NCBI RefSeq assembly: GCF_036880405.1
Contig: NZ_JBAJJM010000012.1
Span: 62,001-126,000 of the forward strand
DNA from: Mannheimia indoligenes
GTDB taxonomy: Bacteria > Pseudomonadota > Gammaproteobacteria > Enterobacterales > Pasteurellaceae
Direction of reading: 5' to 3'
Length of the DNA: 64,000 nucleotides
Both the position numbers and the translations under genes were made by a program. The notes below the pieces were generated by a model. It was not told the origin of the DNA. It made no database searches and saw only the letters and a program-made list of their open reading frames with translations. Numbering within the stretch: position 1 is the first letter of the stretch; every line of letters starts with the position of its first letter. Shown here in pieces: positions 8,519-18,118 of this stretch.

Positions 8519-11368
8519 ATGGGTAAACTTGCTAATATTTCAACAAACTTAAAAAATTCATTGCAATCCGGTTTGCATAAAACAGGGCAATCTTTAAACC
8601 AAGCCGGTCAATCTTTAAAAGCCGGAGCGAAAAAGCTCATCCTCTATATTCCAAAAGATTATGAATATGATTCAGGAAGAGGAAACGGTTTACAGGATTT
8701 AGTCAAAGCTGCTCACGAATTAGGTATTGAAGTACAAAGAGAAGAGCGTAATGGTATTGCTACCGCTCAAAACAGTTTAAGTACAATTCAAAATATTCTT
8801 GGGTTTAGCGAGCGTGGAATTGTATTGTCTGCTCCTCAACTTGATAAACTGCTTCAAAAATACAAAATCAGTAAAGCACCCGGTTCATCAGAAAATGTAG
8901 CTAAAAATTTGGGTAATGCACAAACTTTATTATCGGGTATTCAATCTATCCTTGGCTCAGTTCTTGCTGGAATGGATTTAGATGAAATCTTGAAAAATAA
9001 AGGAAGTGAGCTTGAGTTAGCTAAAGCCGGTCTGGACTTGACAAATTCCTTGATTGAAAATATTGCAAATTCTTTGCAAACATTTGATACCTTTGCAGAT
9101 AAAATTAATCAATTTGGTTCAAAATTGCAGAATGTAAAAGGTTTAGGTGCTTTAGGAGATAAACTTAAAAACTTTAGTGGCTTCAGTAAAGCCGGTCTTG
9201 GTTTAGAAGTGATTTCCGGTTTACTTTCCGGTGCAACAGCAGCTCTCGTTCTAGCAGATAAAAATGCCTCTACAGGTAAGAAAGTAGGTGCTGGCTTTGA
9301 ACTTGTAAACCAAGTTGTTGGTAACATCACCAAAGCTGTTTCCTCTTATATTTTAGCTCAACGTGTTGCGGCTGGTTTATCTTCTACGGGTCCTGTTGCT
9401 GCATTGATCGCCTCTACAGTATCACTTGCTATCAGCCCTCTAGCATTTGCAGGGATCGCTGATAAATTTAATCACGCCAAAGCATTAGAAAGTTACGCTG
9501 AGCGTTTCAAAAAATTAGGTTACGATGGGGATGATTTACTTGCTCAATATCAAAGAGGAACAGGTACGATCGATGCGTCTGTAACGGCAATCAATACAGC
9601 ATTGGCTGCAATTTCAGGTGGTGTTTCTGCCGCTGCTGCAGGTTCTTTAGTTGGTGCTCCTATTGCTTTACTTGTATCTGGTATTACCGGTGTTATTTCA
9701 ACCATTTTGCAGTATTCTAAACAAGCGATGTTTGAACACGTTGCAAACAAAATTCACAATAAAATTGTGGAATGGGAAAAAAATAATCCAGGTAAGAATT
9801 ACTTTGAAAATGGCTACGATGCACGTTACCTAGCCGGATTACAAGATAATATGAAATTCTTACTCAGCTTAAATCAAGAATTACAAGCTGAACGTGTCAT
9901 TGCTATTACTCAGCAACAATGGGACAAAAATATTGGTGATTTAGCCGGTATTAGCCGATTAGGGGACAAAGTTATCAGCGGTAAAGCCTATGTTGATGCT
10001 TTTGAAGAGGGTAAACACCTTAAAGCCGACAAGCTGGTACAACTAGACTCGGCAAAAGGTATTATTGATGTAAGTAATACTGGAGGAGCAAAAACACAAC
10101 ATATTTTATTCAGAACGCCATTATTAACACCAGGTACTGAGCATCGTGAGCGAGTACAAACCGGTAAGTATGAATACATTACTAAGCTCAATATTAATCG
10201 TGTAGATAGCTGGCAAATTAAAGATGGGGCAGCAAGTTCTACTTTAGATCTCACAAATGTGGTGCAACGTATCGGTATTGAGCTAGATCAAGCAGGTAAT
10301 GTAACTAAAACCAAAGAAACAAAAATTGTCGCTCAACTTGGAGCAGGCGATGATAATGTCTTTGTTGGTTCCGGTACAACAGAAATTGATGGAGGGGAAG
10401 GGCACGATCGCGTTCACTATAGTAGAGGTAATTATGGTGCACTTACTATTGATGCAACCCAAGAAACGCAAAAAGGTAGCTATACAGTAAAACGTTTTGT
10501 TGAAACAGGAAAAGCATTACATGAAGTTACTTCAACACATACGGCGTTAGTAGGTAGTCGTGAAGAGAAAATAGAGTATCGTCATAGTGATAATACACAA
10601 CACGCCGGTTATTACACTCAAGATACTTTAAAATCCGTTGAAGAAATTATCGGCACATCGCATAACGATATTTTTAAAGGAAGTAAATTTAATGATATTT
10701 TCCACGGTGGTGATGGTGTAGATACTATTAACGGTAACGGTGGTAATGATATCTTACTCGGAGGCAAAGGAGACGATGTCATTGATGGTGGTGATGGCAA
10801 TGACTTTATCGATGGGGGTAAAGGTAACGACCTCTTATATGGCGATAAAGGCGATGATATTTTTGTTCACCGTCAAGGCGATGGTAATGACGTTATTAGT
10901 GATTCTGAGGGTAATGATAAATTATCGTTCTCTGATTCAAACTTAAAAGATTTAACGTTCGAAAAAGTTAAATATAATCTTGTCATTACGAATACTAAGA
11001 AAGAGAAAGTTACTATTCAAAACTGGTTCCGTGAAGCTGATCTTGCTAAAGAAGTGCGTAATTATCAAGCAACTAAAGATGAGAAAATTGAAGAAATCAT
11101 CGGGCGAAATGGTGAGCGGATTACCTCAAGTCAAGTCGATGATCTTATCGCAAAAGGTAACGGTAAAATCGATCAGAATGAACTGACAAAAGTAGTTGAT
11201 AACTATGAATTGCTTAAGCGTAGTCGAAATGTAACAAATAGCTTAGATAAATTGATTTCATCTGTGAGCTCGTTTACTTCGTCTAATGATTCGAGAAATG
11301 TATTAGTGAATCCGACTTCAATGTCAGATCAAAATTTATCTTCTCTTCAATTTGCTAGAGCAGCTTAA
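8519..11368 (+). CDS. lktA: RTX leukotoxin LktA
   Basis: A secreted pore-forming toxin that, in M. haemolytica, kills ruminant leukocytes through CD18. The 949 residues show an amphipathic N-terminus, a hydrophobic pore domain at about residues 230-400, and an acylation region with GKYEYIT (Lys550, matching HlyA Lys564). An isolated glycine-rich motif follows near 625, then a block of about six GGxGxDxxx calcium-binding nonapeptides at about 730-790. The C-terminal secretion signal ends in LQFARAA. The first ~150 residues differ from the M. haemolytica toxin as I remember it, while the middle and end are very similar. AGGAGA precedes the ATG. Confidence 0.96.
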   Translation: MGKLANISTNLKNSLQSGLHKTGQSLNQAGQSLKAGAKKLILYIPKDYEYDSGRGNGLQDLVKAAHELGIEVQREERNGIATAQNSLSTIQNILGFSERGIVLSAPQLDKLLQKYKISKAPGSSENVAKNLGNAQTLLSGIQSILGSVLAGMDLDEILKNKGSELELAKAGLDLTNSLIENIANSLQTFDTFADKINQFGSKLQNVKGLGALGDKLKNFSGFSKAGLGLEVISGLLSGATAALVLADKNASTGKKVGAGFELVNQVVGNITKAVSSYILAQRVAAGLSSTGPVAALIASTVSLAISPLAFAGIADKFNHAKALESYAERFKKLGYDGDDLLAQYQRGTGTIDASVTAINTALAAISGGVSAAAAGSLVGAPIALLVSGITGVISTILQYSKQAMFEHVANKIHNKIVEWEKNNPGKNYFENGYDARYLAGLQDNMKFLLSLNQELQAERVIAITQQQWDKNIGDLAGISRLGDKVISGKAYVDAFEEGKHLKADKLVQLDSAKGIIDVSNTGGAKTQHILFRTPLLTPGTEHRERVQTGKYEYITKLNINRVDSWQIKDGAASSTLDLTNVVQRIGIELDQAGNVTKTKETKIVAQLGAGDDNVFVGSGTTEIDGGEGHDRVHYSRGNYGALTIDATQETQKGSYTVKRFVETGKALHEVTSTHTALVGSREEKIEYRHSDNTQHAGYYTQDTLKSVEEIIGTSHNDIFKGSKFNDIFHGGDGVDTINGNGGNDILLGGKGDDVIDGGDGNDFIDGGKGNDLLYGDKGDDIFVHRQGDGNDVISDSEGNDKLSFSDSNLKDLTFEKVKYNLVITNTKKEKVTIQNWFREADLAKEVRNYQATKDEKIEEIIGRNGERITSSQVDDLIAKGNGKIDQNELTKVVDNYELLKRSRNVTNSLDKLISSVSSFTSSNDSRNVLVNPTSMSDQNLSSLQFARAA

Positions 11369-11380
11369 TTTTTAATGATT

Positions 11381-11427
11381 GGCAACTCTATATTGTTTTG
11401 CACATTATGGAGTTGCCCTTTTATTTT
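11381..11427 (+). terminator. Intra-operon attenuator between lktA and lktB
   Basis: GGCAACTC and GAGTTGCC form a perfect 8-bp stem with a 21-base loop, followed by CTTTTATTTT. A terminator at this place is established for the M. haemolytica lkt operon, where most transcripts stop after lktA and a minority read into lktBD. Confidence 0.8.
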
Positions 11428-11442
11428 ATAAAAGGAGACAAT

Positions 11443-13569
11443 ATGGAAGCAAATCATCAAAGGAGTGATCTTGGTTTAGTCGCTCTTACGATGTTAGCAC
11501 AATATCATAATATTTCGCTTAATCCGGAAGAAATAAAACATAAATTTGATATTGATGGAAAAGGGCTTTCTTTAACCTCTTGGCTTTTAGCCGCAAAATC
11601 GTTAGCGTTGAAAGCAAAACACATTAAAAAAGAGATTTCCCGCTTACATTTGGTTAATTTACCTGCCTTAGTTTGGCAAGATAACGGTAAACATTTTTTA
11701 TTGGTAAAAGTGGATACCGATAATAACCGCTATTTAACTTACGATTTGGAAAAAGATACACCGCAAATTTTATCACGAGACGAGTTTGAAGCTTGCTATC
11801 AAGGGCAGTTAATTCTGGTTACTTCCAGAGCCTCTGTCGTGGGGCAGTTAGCAAAATTTGATTTCACTTGGTTTATTCCTGCGGTGATCAAATACCGAAA
11901 AATCTTTCTAGAAACCTTAATTGTTTCAATCTTTTTGCAAATTTTTGCCCTAATTACACCGCTATTCTTCCAAGTGGTAATGGATAAAGTATTGGTACAT
12001 CGAGGTTTTTCAACCTTGAATATCATTACTGTTGCCTTAGCTATTGTGATCATATTTGAAATTGTGTTAAGCGGTTTACGGACCTATATTTTTGCCCACA
12101 GTACTAGCCGGATTGATGTGGAATTAGGGGCTAAATTATTTCGGCATTTGTTATCGCTACCTATTTCTTATTTTGAGAACAGACGGGTTGGCGATACGGT
12201 TGCACGAGTTAGAGAATTAGATCAAATTCGGAATTTTCTTACCGGACAAGCACTAACTTCGGTCTTGGATTTACTGTTCTCTTTTGTCTTTTTTGCGGTG
12301 ATGTGGTATTACAGCCCGAAATTAACTCTAGTAGTTCTCGGCTCATTACCCTGCTATATTTTATGGTCGATTTTTATTAGTCCGATTTTAAGGCGACGTT
12401 TAGACGATAAATTTGCTCGAAGTGCTGATAACCAATCATTCTTGGTTGAATCAGTAACTGCTATCAATATGATTAAAGCTATGGCGGTTACTCCACAAAT
12501 GACCGATACGTGGGATAAACAATTGGCAAGCTATGTTTCATCAAGTTTCCGTGTAACCGTATTGGCAACCATTGGGCAACAGGGAGTTCAGCTTATTCAA
12601 AAAACCGTAATGGTAATCAACCTTTGGTTGGGAGCACACTTAGTGATCTCAGGTGATCTTAGCATAGGACAATTAATTGCCTTTAATATGCTTTCCGGGC
12701 AAGTGATTGCACCGGTAATCCGCTTGGCACAACTCTGGCAAGATTTCCAACAAGTTGGTATTTCTGTTACACGTTTAGGTGATGTTTTAAATTCCCCGAC
12801 CGAACAATATCAAGGAAAATTATCACTACCTGAAATACAAGGCGACATCGCGTTTAAAAATATTCGTTTTAGATATAAACCGGATGCTCCTACGATTTTA
12901 AATAATGTGAATTTAGAGATTAAAAAAGGGGAAGTAATCGGGATTGTTGGGCGTTCAGGCTCAGGTAAAAGTACATTAACAAAATTACTGCAACGTTTTT
13001 ATATTCCTGAAAACGGTCAGGTGCTTATTGATGGGCACGATCTTGCATTAGCTGACCCAAACTGGCTACGCCGTCAAATCGGGGTGGTTTTGCAAGATAA
13101 CGTCCTGTTAAACCGTAGTATCCGAGAAAATATAGCCCTATCCGAACCGGGAATGTCAATGGAACGTGTGATTTATGCAGCAAAATTAGCTGGTGCTCAT
13201 GATTTCATTTCAGAGCTACGTGAAGGTTATAACACTATTGTTGGTGAACAAGGCACAGGGCTTTCCGGCGGACAGCGACAACGGATTGCGATTGCACGAG
13301 CTTTAGTGAACAACCCGAAAATCCTGATTTTTGATGAAGCGACTAGTGCCCTCGATTACGAATCTGAACATATTATTATGAAAAATATGCAAAAAATATG
13401 CCAAGGAAGAACTGTGATTTTGATTGCACATCGGTTATCAACAGTCAAAAATGCCGACCGAATTATTGTGATGGAAAAAGGGGAAATTGTAGAACAAGGT
13501 AAGCATCACGAATTGCTGCAAAACAATAACGGGCTTTACTCCTACTTACATCAATTACAACTGAATTAA
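11443..13569 (+). CDS. lktB: Leukotoxin type I secretion ABC exporter LktB
   Basis: Inner-membrane ATPase of the type I secretion channel for LktA. The 708 residues begin with a C39-peptidase-like domain lacking the catalytic Cys (residues 1-130). A six-helix membrane domain follows at about 150-430, then an ATPase domain with Walker A GRSGSGKST (near 502), signature LSGGQRQR (near 606) and Walker B ILIFDEATS. The start at 11443 (MEANHQR) has AAGGAG upstream and gives the family length; a TTG 45 bp earlier is inside the attenuator. lktD follows after 11 bp. Confidence 0.97.
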   Translation: MEANHQRSDLGLVALTMLAQYHNISLNPEEIKHKFDIDGKGLSLTSWLLAAKSLALKAKHIKKEISRLHLVNLPALVWQDNGKHFLLVKVDTDNNRYLTYDLEKDTPQILSRDEFEACYQGQLILVTSRASVVGQLAKFDFTWFIPAVIKYRKIFLETLIVSIFLQIFALITPLFFQVVMDKVLVHRGFSTLNIITVALAIVIIFEIVLSGLRTYIFAHSTSRIDVELGAKLFRHLLSLPISYFENRRVGDTVARVRELDQIRNFLTGQALTSVLDLLFSFVFFAVMWYYSPKLTLVVLGSLPCYILWSIFISPILRRRLDDKFARSADNQSFLVESVTAINMIKAMAVTPQMTDTWDKQLASYVSSSFRVTVLATIGQQGVQLIQKTVMVINLWLGAHLVISGDLSIGQLIAFNMLSGQVIAPVIRLAQLWQDFQQVGISVTRLGDVLNSPTEQYQGKLSLPEIQGDIAFKNIRFRYKPDAPTILNNVNLEIKKGEVIGIVGRSGSGKSTLTKLLQRFYIPENGQVLIDGHDLALADPNWLRRQIGVVLQDNVLLNRSIRENIALSEPGMSMERVIYAAKLAGAHDFISELREGYNTIVGEQGTGLSGGQRQRIAIARALVNNPKILIFDEATSALDYESEHIIMKNMQKICQGRTVILIAHRLSTVKNADRIIVMEKGEIVEQGKHHELLQNNNGLYSYLHQLQLN

Positions 13570-13580
13570 GAAGGAAAACA

Positions 13581-15017
13581 ATGAAAATATGGCTTAGTGG
13601 TATTTATGAATTTTTCCTACGCTATAAAAATATTTGGGTAGAAGTATGGAAAATTCGTAAAGAATTAGACCACCCAAACAGAAAAAAAGATGAAAGTGAG
13701 TTTTTACCGGCACATTTAGAGCTGATTGAAACCCCGGTTTCTAAAAAGCCACGCCTAATTGCCTATTTAATTATGCTGTTTTTAGCGGTGGCAATTGTGC
13801 TTGCAAGTGTCAGTAAAGTGGAAATTGTGGCGACTGCACCTGGTAAATTAACCTTTAGTGGTAGAAGTAAAGAAATTAAACCGATTGAAAATACGATCGT
13901 ACAAGAAATTTTTGTTAAGGACGGGCAATTTGTAGAAAAAGGTCAATTATTAGTCAGTTTAACTGCTTTGGGCTCTGATGCAGATATCAAAAAGACCATT
14001 ACTTCACTCTCTTTGGCAAAACTAGAGAACTATCGCTACCAAACCCTACTTACTGCCATTGAAAAAGAGTCATTACCGGTTATCGATTTATCCAACACCG
14101 AATTTAAAGATTCATCGGAGGAAGACAGGTTACGTATTAAGCATTTAATCGAAGAGCAATACACGACTTGGCAAAAACAAAAAACGCAGAAAACCTTAGC
14201 TTATAAACGTAAAGATGCAGAAAAACAGACCATATCTGCTTACGTTCGTAAATATGAAGGTGCAACTCGTATTGAGCAAGAAAAGTTAAAGGACTTTAGA
14301 AAACTTTATCAACAAAAGTCTTTATCTAAACACGAACTTCTCTCGCAAGAAAATAAAGCCATTGAAGCACAAAACGAGTTGGCGGTTTATCGTTCAAAAT
14401 TAAATGAATTAGAAAGTGATCTTCTCAATGTGAAAGAAGAACTTGAATTGATCACACAATTCTTTAAAAGCGATGTATTGGAAAAATTAAAACAGCATAT
14501 TGAAAATGAGCGTCAGCTCCGGCTTGAGTTGGAAAAAAATGACCAACGTAGACAAGCTTCTATGATCAGAGCTCCGGTTTCCGGTACGGTGCAACAGCTG
14601 AAAATTCATACTATAGGTGGTGTTGTTACCACAGCTGAAACCTTGATGATTATTGTGCCGGAAGATGATGTATTAGAAGCTACCGCTCTGATTCAAAATA
14701 AAGACATCGGCTTTGTTGCTGCAGGGCAAGAGGTGATTATTAAAGTAGAAACTTTCCCTTATACCCGATACGGCTATATTACCGGAAGGATTAAACACAT
14801 CAGCCCGGATGCTATCGAACAACCTAATTTAGGATTGGTGTTTAATGCAACTATCAGTATAGACAAACAAGCACTCTCATCTCCGGACGGTCATAAAATA
14901 GAGCTCGGCTCAGGTATGACGATTACCGCTGAAATCAAAACAGGTGAGCGAAGTGTAATGAGCTATTTGCTCAGTCCATTGGAGGAATCTGTTACAGAAA
15001 GTTTAAGGGAACGCTAA
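13581..15017 (+). CDS. lktD: Leukotoxin secretion membrane-fusion protein LktD
   Basis: Periplasmic adaptor of the type I system, linking LktB to a TolC-like outer-membrane channel that is not encoded here. The 478 residues show a short cytosolic N-terminus and one membrane helix at about 59-80 (AYLIMLFLAVAIVLASV). A lipoyl-like half motif follows, then a long coiled coil at about 170-330, and the second lipoyl and beta-barrel parts with MIRAPVSGTVQQL. Last gene of the operon; a 14-bp-stem terminator follows. Confidence 0.96.
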   Translation: MKIWLSGIYEFFLRYKNIWVEVWKIRKELDHPNRKKDESEFLPAHLELIETPVSKKPRLIAYLIMLFLAVAIVLASVSKVEIVATAPGKLTFSGRSKEIKPIENTIVQEIFVKDGQFVEKGQLLVSLTALGSDADIKKTITSLSLAKLENYRYQTLLTAIEKESLPVIDLSNTEFKDSSEEDRLRIKHLIEEQYTTWQKQKTQKTLAYKRKDAEKQTISAYVRKYEGATRIEQEKLKDFRKLYQQKSLSKHELLSQENKAIEAQNELAVYRSKLNELESDLLNVKEELELITQFFKSDVLEKLKQHIENERQLRLELEKNDQRRQASMIRAPVSGTVQQLKIHTIGGVVTTAETLMIIVPEDDVLEATALIQNKDIGFVAAGQEVIIKVETFPYTRYGYITGRIKHISPDAIEQPNLGLVFNATISIDKQALSSPDGHKIELGSGMTITAEIKTGERSVMSYLLSPLEESVTESLRER

Positions 15018-15030
15018 ATCGAACCTAAAC

Positions 15031-15075
15031 AAAGCCATAATAGCCATTTTGCAGCTATTATGGCTTTACTTTTAT
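15031..15075 (+). terminator. Terminator of the lkt operon
   Basis: AAAGCCATAATAGC and GCTATTATGGCTTT pair perfectly over 14 bp around a 9-base loop, followed by a T-rich stretch. Confidence 0.9.
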
Positions 15076-15235
15076 ATGCATAAATAGATTTTTAGCATCA
15101 CAAGCGGTTAAAAAAAGAGGTTTTTTTACACTTTTATAACAAATCGTTCTATATCAAAATTTCTAATTCTTTTCTTTTATAGACAATTTCCTCTATTTTT
15201 TCTGCATTCCAAATAAACAATTAAAAAGAGGATTT

Positions 15236-16027
15236 ATGAGCCTTATTGTTACTGATCTTTCTCTTGGCTATGAGAAAAACAGGCAAACCAAGACAATTTT
15301 GCAAGATGTGAATTTTGAGGTAAATAGCGGTACGCTGACTTCTATTTTAGGTCCGAGCGGTGTGGGTAAATCATCATTACTGCGTGTGATTGCAGGTTTA
15401 GATAAACCATTAAGTGGTAATGTCGCATTGTTTGGGGAGCAAATCAGTCAGCCACACCCGGATGTCGGTTTTGTGTTCCAATCTGCCACATTATTGCCTT
15501 GGCTTTCGGTCAGAAATAATGTGGCATTTGGGCTGGATTTTAAATGCCGCACGCCACTTTCAAAAGCAGATATTCAAAAACGGGTAGAAGAAGCATTAGA
15601 GGAAGTCGGTTTAAGCCACGCTATTGATGCGATGCCGCACGAACTTTCGGGCGGTATGGCTCAGCGTGTGAATTTAGCTCGAGCCTTAGCTCGTCAGCCG
15701 AAAGTGATTTTGCTCGATGAGCCGTTTTCTGCCCTTGATGAAGTCATTCGCAGCCAAATGCAAACCTTATTACACGATATTGTTCGTCACCATAATGCCG
15801 CGGCAATTATGGTAACGCACGATATTGATGAAGCCTTATTAGTTTCTGATGATGTGCTATTACTTGGTGGCACACCTGCTCATATTGTTGGGAAATGGCA
15901 TTTGTCTGATCTATTCCCTCGTACCGATTTGCTTAGTTTAAATCATATTCGAGTGGATATTTTACAATCTCTTAAGCAGGCTCAGCAGAAAAATCAGCCG
16001 GAGCCAGCGATTGATTTCGTGATTTAG
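15236..16027 (+). CDS. ABC transporter ATP-binding protein (nitrate/sulfonate/taurine type)
   Basis: Energises import by the two genes that follow. The 263 residues carry Walker A GPSGVGKSS, Q-loop VFQSATLLPW, signature LSGGMAQRV, Walker B VILLDEPFSALDE and the H-loop MVTHDIDEA. The VFQSATLLPWLSV and DEALLVSDDV wording is typical of the TauB/SsuB/ThiZ branch. It starts a three-gene unit (ATPase, binding protein, permease), 8 bp before the next gene. The substrate is not evident from sequence. Confidence 0.88.
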   Translation: MSLIVTDLSLGYEKNRQTKTILQDVNFEVNSGTLTSILGPSGVGKSSLLRVIAGLDKPLSGNVALFGEQISQPHPDVGFVFQSATLLPWLSVRNNVAFGLDFKCRTPLSKADIQKRVEEALEEVGLSHAIDAMPHELSGGMAQRVNLARALARQPKVILLDEPFSALDEVIRSQMQTLLHDIVRHHNAAAIMVTHDIDEALLVSDDVLLLGGTPAHIVGKWHLSDLFPRTDLLSLNHIRVDILQSLKQAQQKNQPEPAIDFVI

Positions 16028-16035
16028 GGGGATTT

Positions 16036-17202
16036 ATGGATCAGCAACGCAGAGATTTTATGAAATTACTCAGCCTGTTTTCGGTTGCAGGGAGCTTTCC
16101 GTTATTACAAGCCTGTGAGCAGGTGCAAAAAAATGCGGAAAATCGACCGCTTGTGATTGGCTATTTACCGATTACCGATGCAACCCCGTTGCTTGTCGCT
16201 CACGCGAAAGGATTATTTGAAAAGCACGGCGTGAAGGTGGAAAAGCCGGTGATGTTCCGCAGTTGGGCACAGTTGGTAGAAGCCTTTTTAAGCGGCAATG
16301 TGAATGTGGTGCACCTGCTTTCGCCGATGAGTTTATGGGCGAAATATGGGGCAAATGCTCCGGTGAAAGCGGTGATGTGGAATCACTTAGCAGGTTCAGC
16401 TCTCACGGTTCGCCCTGAAATTAATAGCATTGCAGAGTTATCGGGCAAAACGGTAGCAATTCCGTTTTGGTATTCGATTCACAACATCGTATTGCAACGT
16501 TTATTGCGTGAAAATGGCTTGAAAATTACCGAAAAAGAGCCGAAAAGCGGTGAAGTGCGTTTAAGTGTGATGGCTCCTTCTGATATGGTGGCGGCACTTG
16601 CAAGTGAAGCTATTTCCGGCTTTATTGTTGCAGAACCTTTCAATGCATTAGCAGAAGCTAAAGGGGTCGGCAAAGTACTGCGTTTTAGCGGCGATGTGTG
16701 GAAAGATCACGCCTGTTGCTTAACCTTAATGCACGAATACGACATTCAACATCGCCCCGAATGGGTGCAAAAAGTGGTGAATGCTTTAACCGAAGCTCAG
16801 GTTTTTACTCTCGCCAACCGTGCGGAAACTGCTAAATTATTGGCTAGAGGCAGTGGCTATACGCCGCACGATCAAAAAGTGTTGGAAAACGTGCTAGCTC
16901 CAAGTCAAGCACAGATGGATAAATATGTGGAAACGGGGGCGATTGTTAATCCGCAGTGGCACCAAGAACGCATCGGCTTTCAACCTTATCCGTTTGATTC
17001 TTATATGGAAGAGTTGGTGAAAATGCTGAAAGAAACACACATCGCAGGCAATAACGCCTTTTTACAACCGCTTGATCCTGTAGAAGCCGCAAAAGCGATT
17101 AACGAACCAAAGTTTGTGCGAAAAGCTATTGAAGAAGGAGGTTGGATTGAAACCTTCAACTTACAAGCAGGTTGGACAAGAACGGAAGAAATCAGCATAT
17201 AG
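16036..17202 (+). CDS. Twin-arginine, lipobox-bearing substrate-binding protein (CmpA/NrtA-like, NMT1/THI5 fold)
   Basis: Likely binds the solute for the adjacent ABC importer. The N-terminus has a Tat motif (QRRDFMKLL) and a lipobox LLQAC at about residues 24-28, so it may be a Tat-exported lipoprotein. The mature part shows LVIGYLPITDATPLLVAHAKGLF, SGNVNVVHLLSPM and GFIVAEPFNA, typical of the nitrate/bicarbonate-type binding proteins; these also resemble sulfonate and thiamine-precursor binders. At 388 residues it fits NrtA/CmpA better than the shorter SsuA. Lying between ATPase and permease genes is a less usual order. Confidence 0.82.
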   Translation: MDQQRRDFMKLLSLFSVAGSFPLLQACEQVQKNAENRPLVIGYLPITDATPLLVAHAKGLFEKHGVKVEKPVMFRSWAQLVEAFLSGNVNVVHLLSPMSLWAKYGANAPVKAVMWNHLAGSALTVRPEINSIAELSGKTVAIPFWYSIHNIVLQRLLRENGLKITEKEPKSGEVRLSVMAPSDMVAALASEAISGFIVAEPFNALAEAKGVGKVLRFSGDVWKDHACCLTLMHEYDIQHRPEWVQKVVNALTEAQVFTLANRAETAKLLARGSGYTPHDQKVLENVLAPSQAQMDKYVETGAIVNPQWHQERIGFQPYPFDSYMEELVKMLKETHIAGNNAFLQPLDPVEAAKAINEPKFVRKAIEEGGWIETFNLQAGWTRTEEISI

Positions 17203-17217
17203 AGATTAAGGAACAGT

Positions 17218-17961
17218 ATGAAACAGAAATATATTTATGGCTTAGCAGGTTTATTGCTACTGCTTTTAAGTTGGCAATTAGGCACAACGTTATTAAGCCA
17301 AAGATTACCGATGGCATCAATGTTAGCTCCAGCCAAAACGTGGGAGAGTTTTGGTTGGCTGATTTCTTCGGGTGAAATTTTTCCGCACTTATTGGCAAGT
17401 TTAAAAAGAATTGTTGTAGGATTAGCGACAGCATTGTTGATTGGTGTACCCGTTGGGTTATTACTTGGCTTTTCCCGCCATTTGGAAATGCTTTGCACGC
17501 CATCATTTCAGCTGCTGAGAATGATTTCTCCACTTTCGTGGATGCCCATTATCGTAATGTTATTAGGCGTAGGTGATTTGCCGATCTATTTCTTACTCGC
17601 TTTTGCAACGGTATGGTCATTAATTATTTCCACCGCCTCAGGGGTGAAAAATATCGACTCGCAATGGCTACAACTGGGTAAAGTGATGTCAGCCTCTCGC
17701 AAAGAATTGTTGTGTAAAATTGTTGTGCCTGCTATTACAGGACACGTTCTAACGGGCTTACGAGTGGCGGTTGGTATTGCGTGGGTGGTGCTTGTACCTT
17801 GTGAAATGTTAGGCGTAAACGAAGGCTTAGGCTATTTCATTTTAGACACTCGCGATAGATTAGCCTATTCTGAATTAATGGCAGTAATTGTCATCATTGG
17901 CTTAATTGGCTGGGCATTGGATAGTTTAATTCGCTTAGCGTTAGCGAAAGGCGGAAAATAA
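17218..17961 (+). CDS. ABC transporter permease (nitrate/sulfonate/taurine type)
   Basis: Inner-membrane channel of the same importer; 247 residues, about six membrane helices. The EAA loop is recognisable as KVMSASRKELLCKIVVPA, preceded by PLSWMPIIVMLLGVGDLPIYFL. It starts 15 bp after the binding-protein gene. An inverted uptake-signal pair (17973-18019) ends the unit. Confidence 0.9.
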   Translation: MKQKYIYGLAGLLLLLLSWQLGTTLLSQRLPMASMLAPAKTWESFGWLISSGEIFPHLLASLKRIVVGLATALLIGVPVGLLLGFSRHLEMLCTPSFQLLRMISPLSWMPIIVMLLGVGDLPIYFLLAFATVWSLIISTASGVKNIDSQWLQLGKVMSASRKELLCKIVVPAITGHVLTGLRVAVGIAWVVLVPCEMLGVNEGLGYFILDTRDRLAYSELMAVIVIIGLIGWALDSLIRLALAKGGK

Positions 17962-17972
17962 TTTCATCATTT

Positions 17973-18024
17973 ACAAGCGGTTGTTTTTTGCAAAAAAATT
18001 GCAAAATATAACCGCTTGTTTATT
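17973..18024 (+). terminator. Inverted uptake-signal pair after the ABC permease
   Basis: ACAAGCGGTT at 17973-17982 and AACCGCTTGT at 18010-18019 can pair over 10 bp, with a short T-rich tail. Probable terminator and DNA-uptake site in one. Confidence 0.6.
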
Positions 18025-18118
18025 CCAAAAAAGCATATTACTTTCCTTTCTTTTATTTCATCGCAATAAAAAAGCCTATTAAGATAACCTTAATAACACA
18101 TTATAAGGGGTAAACACA

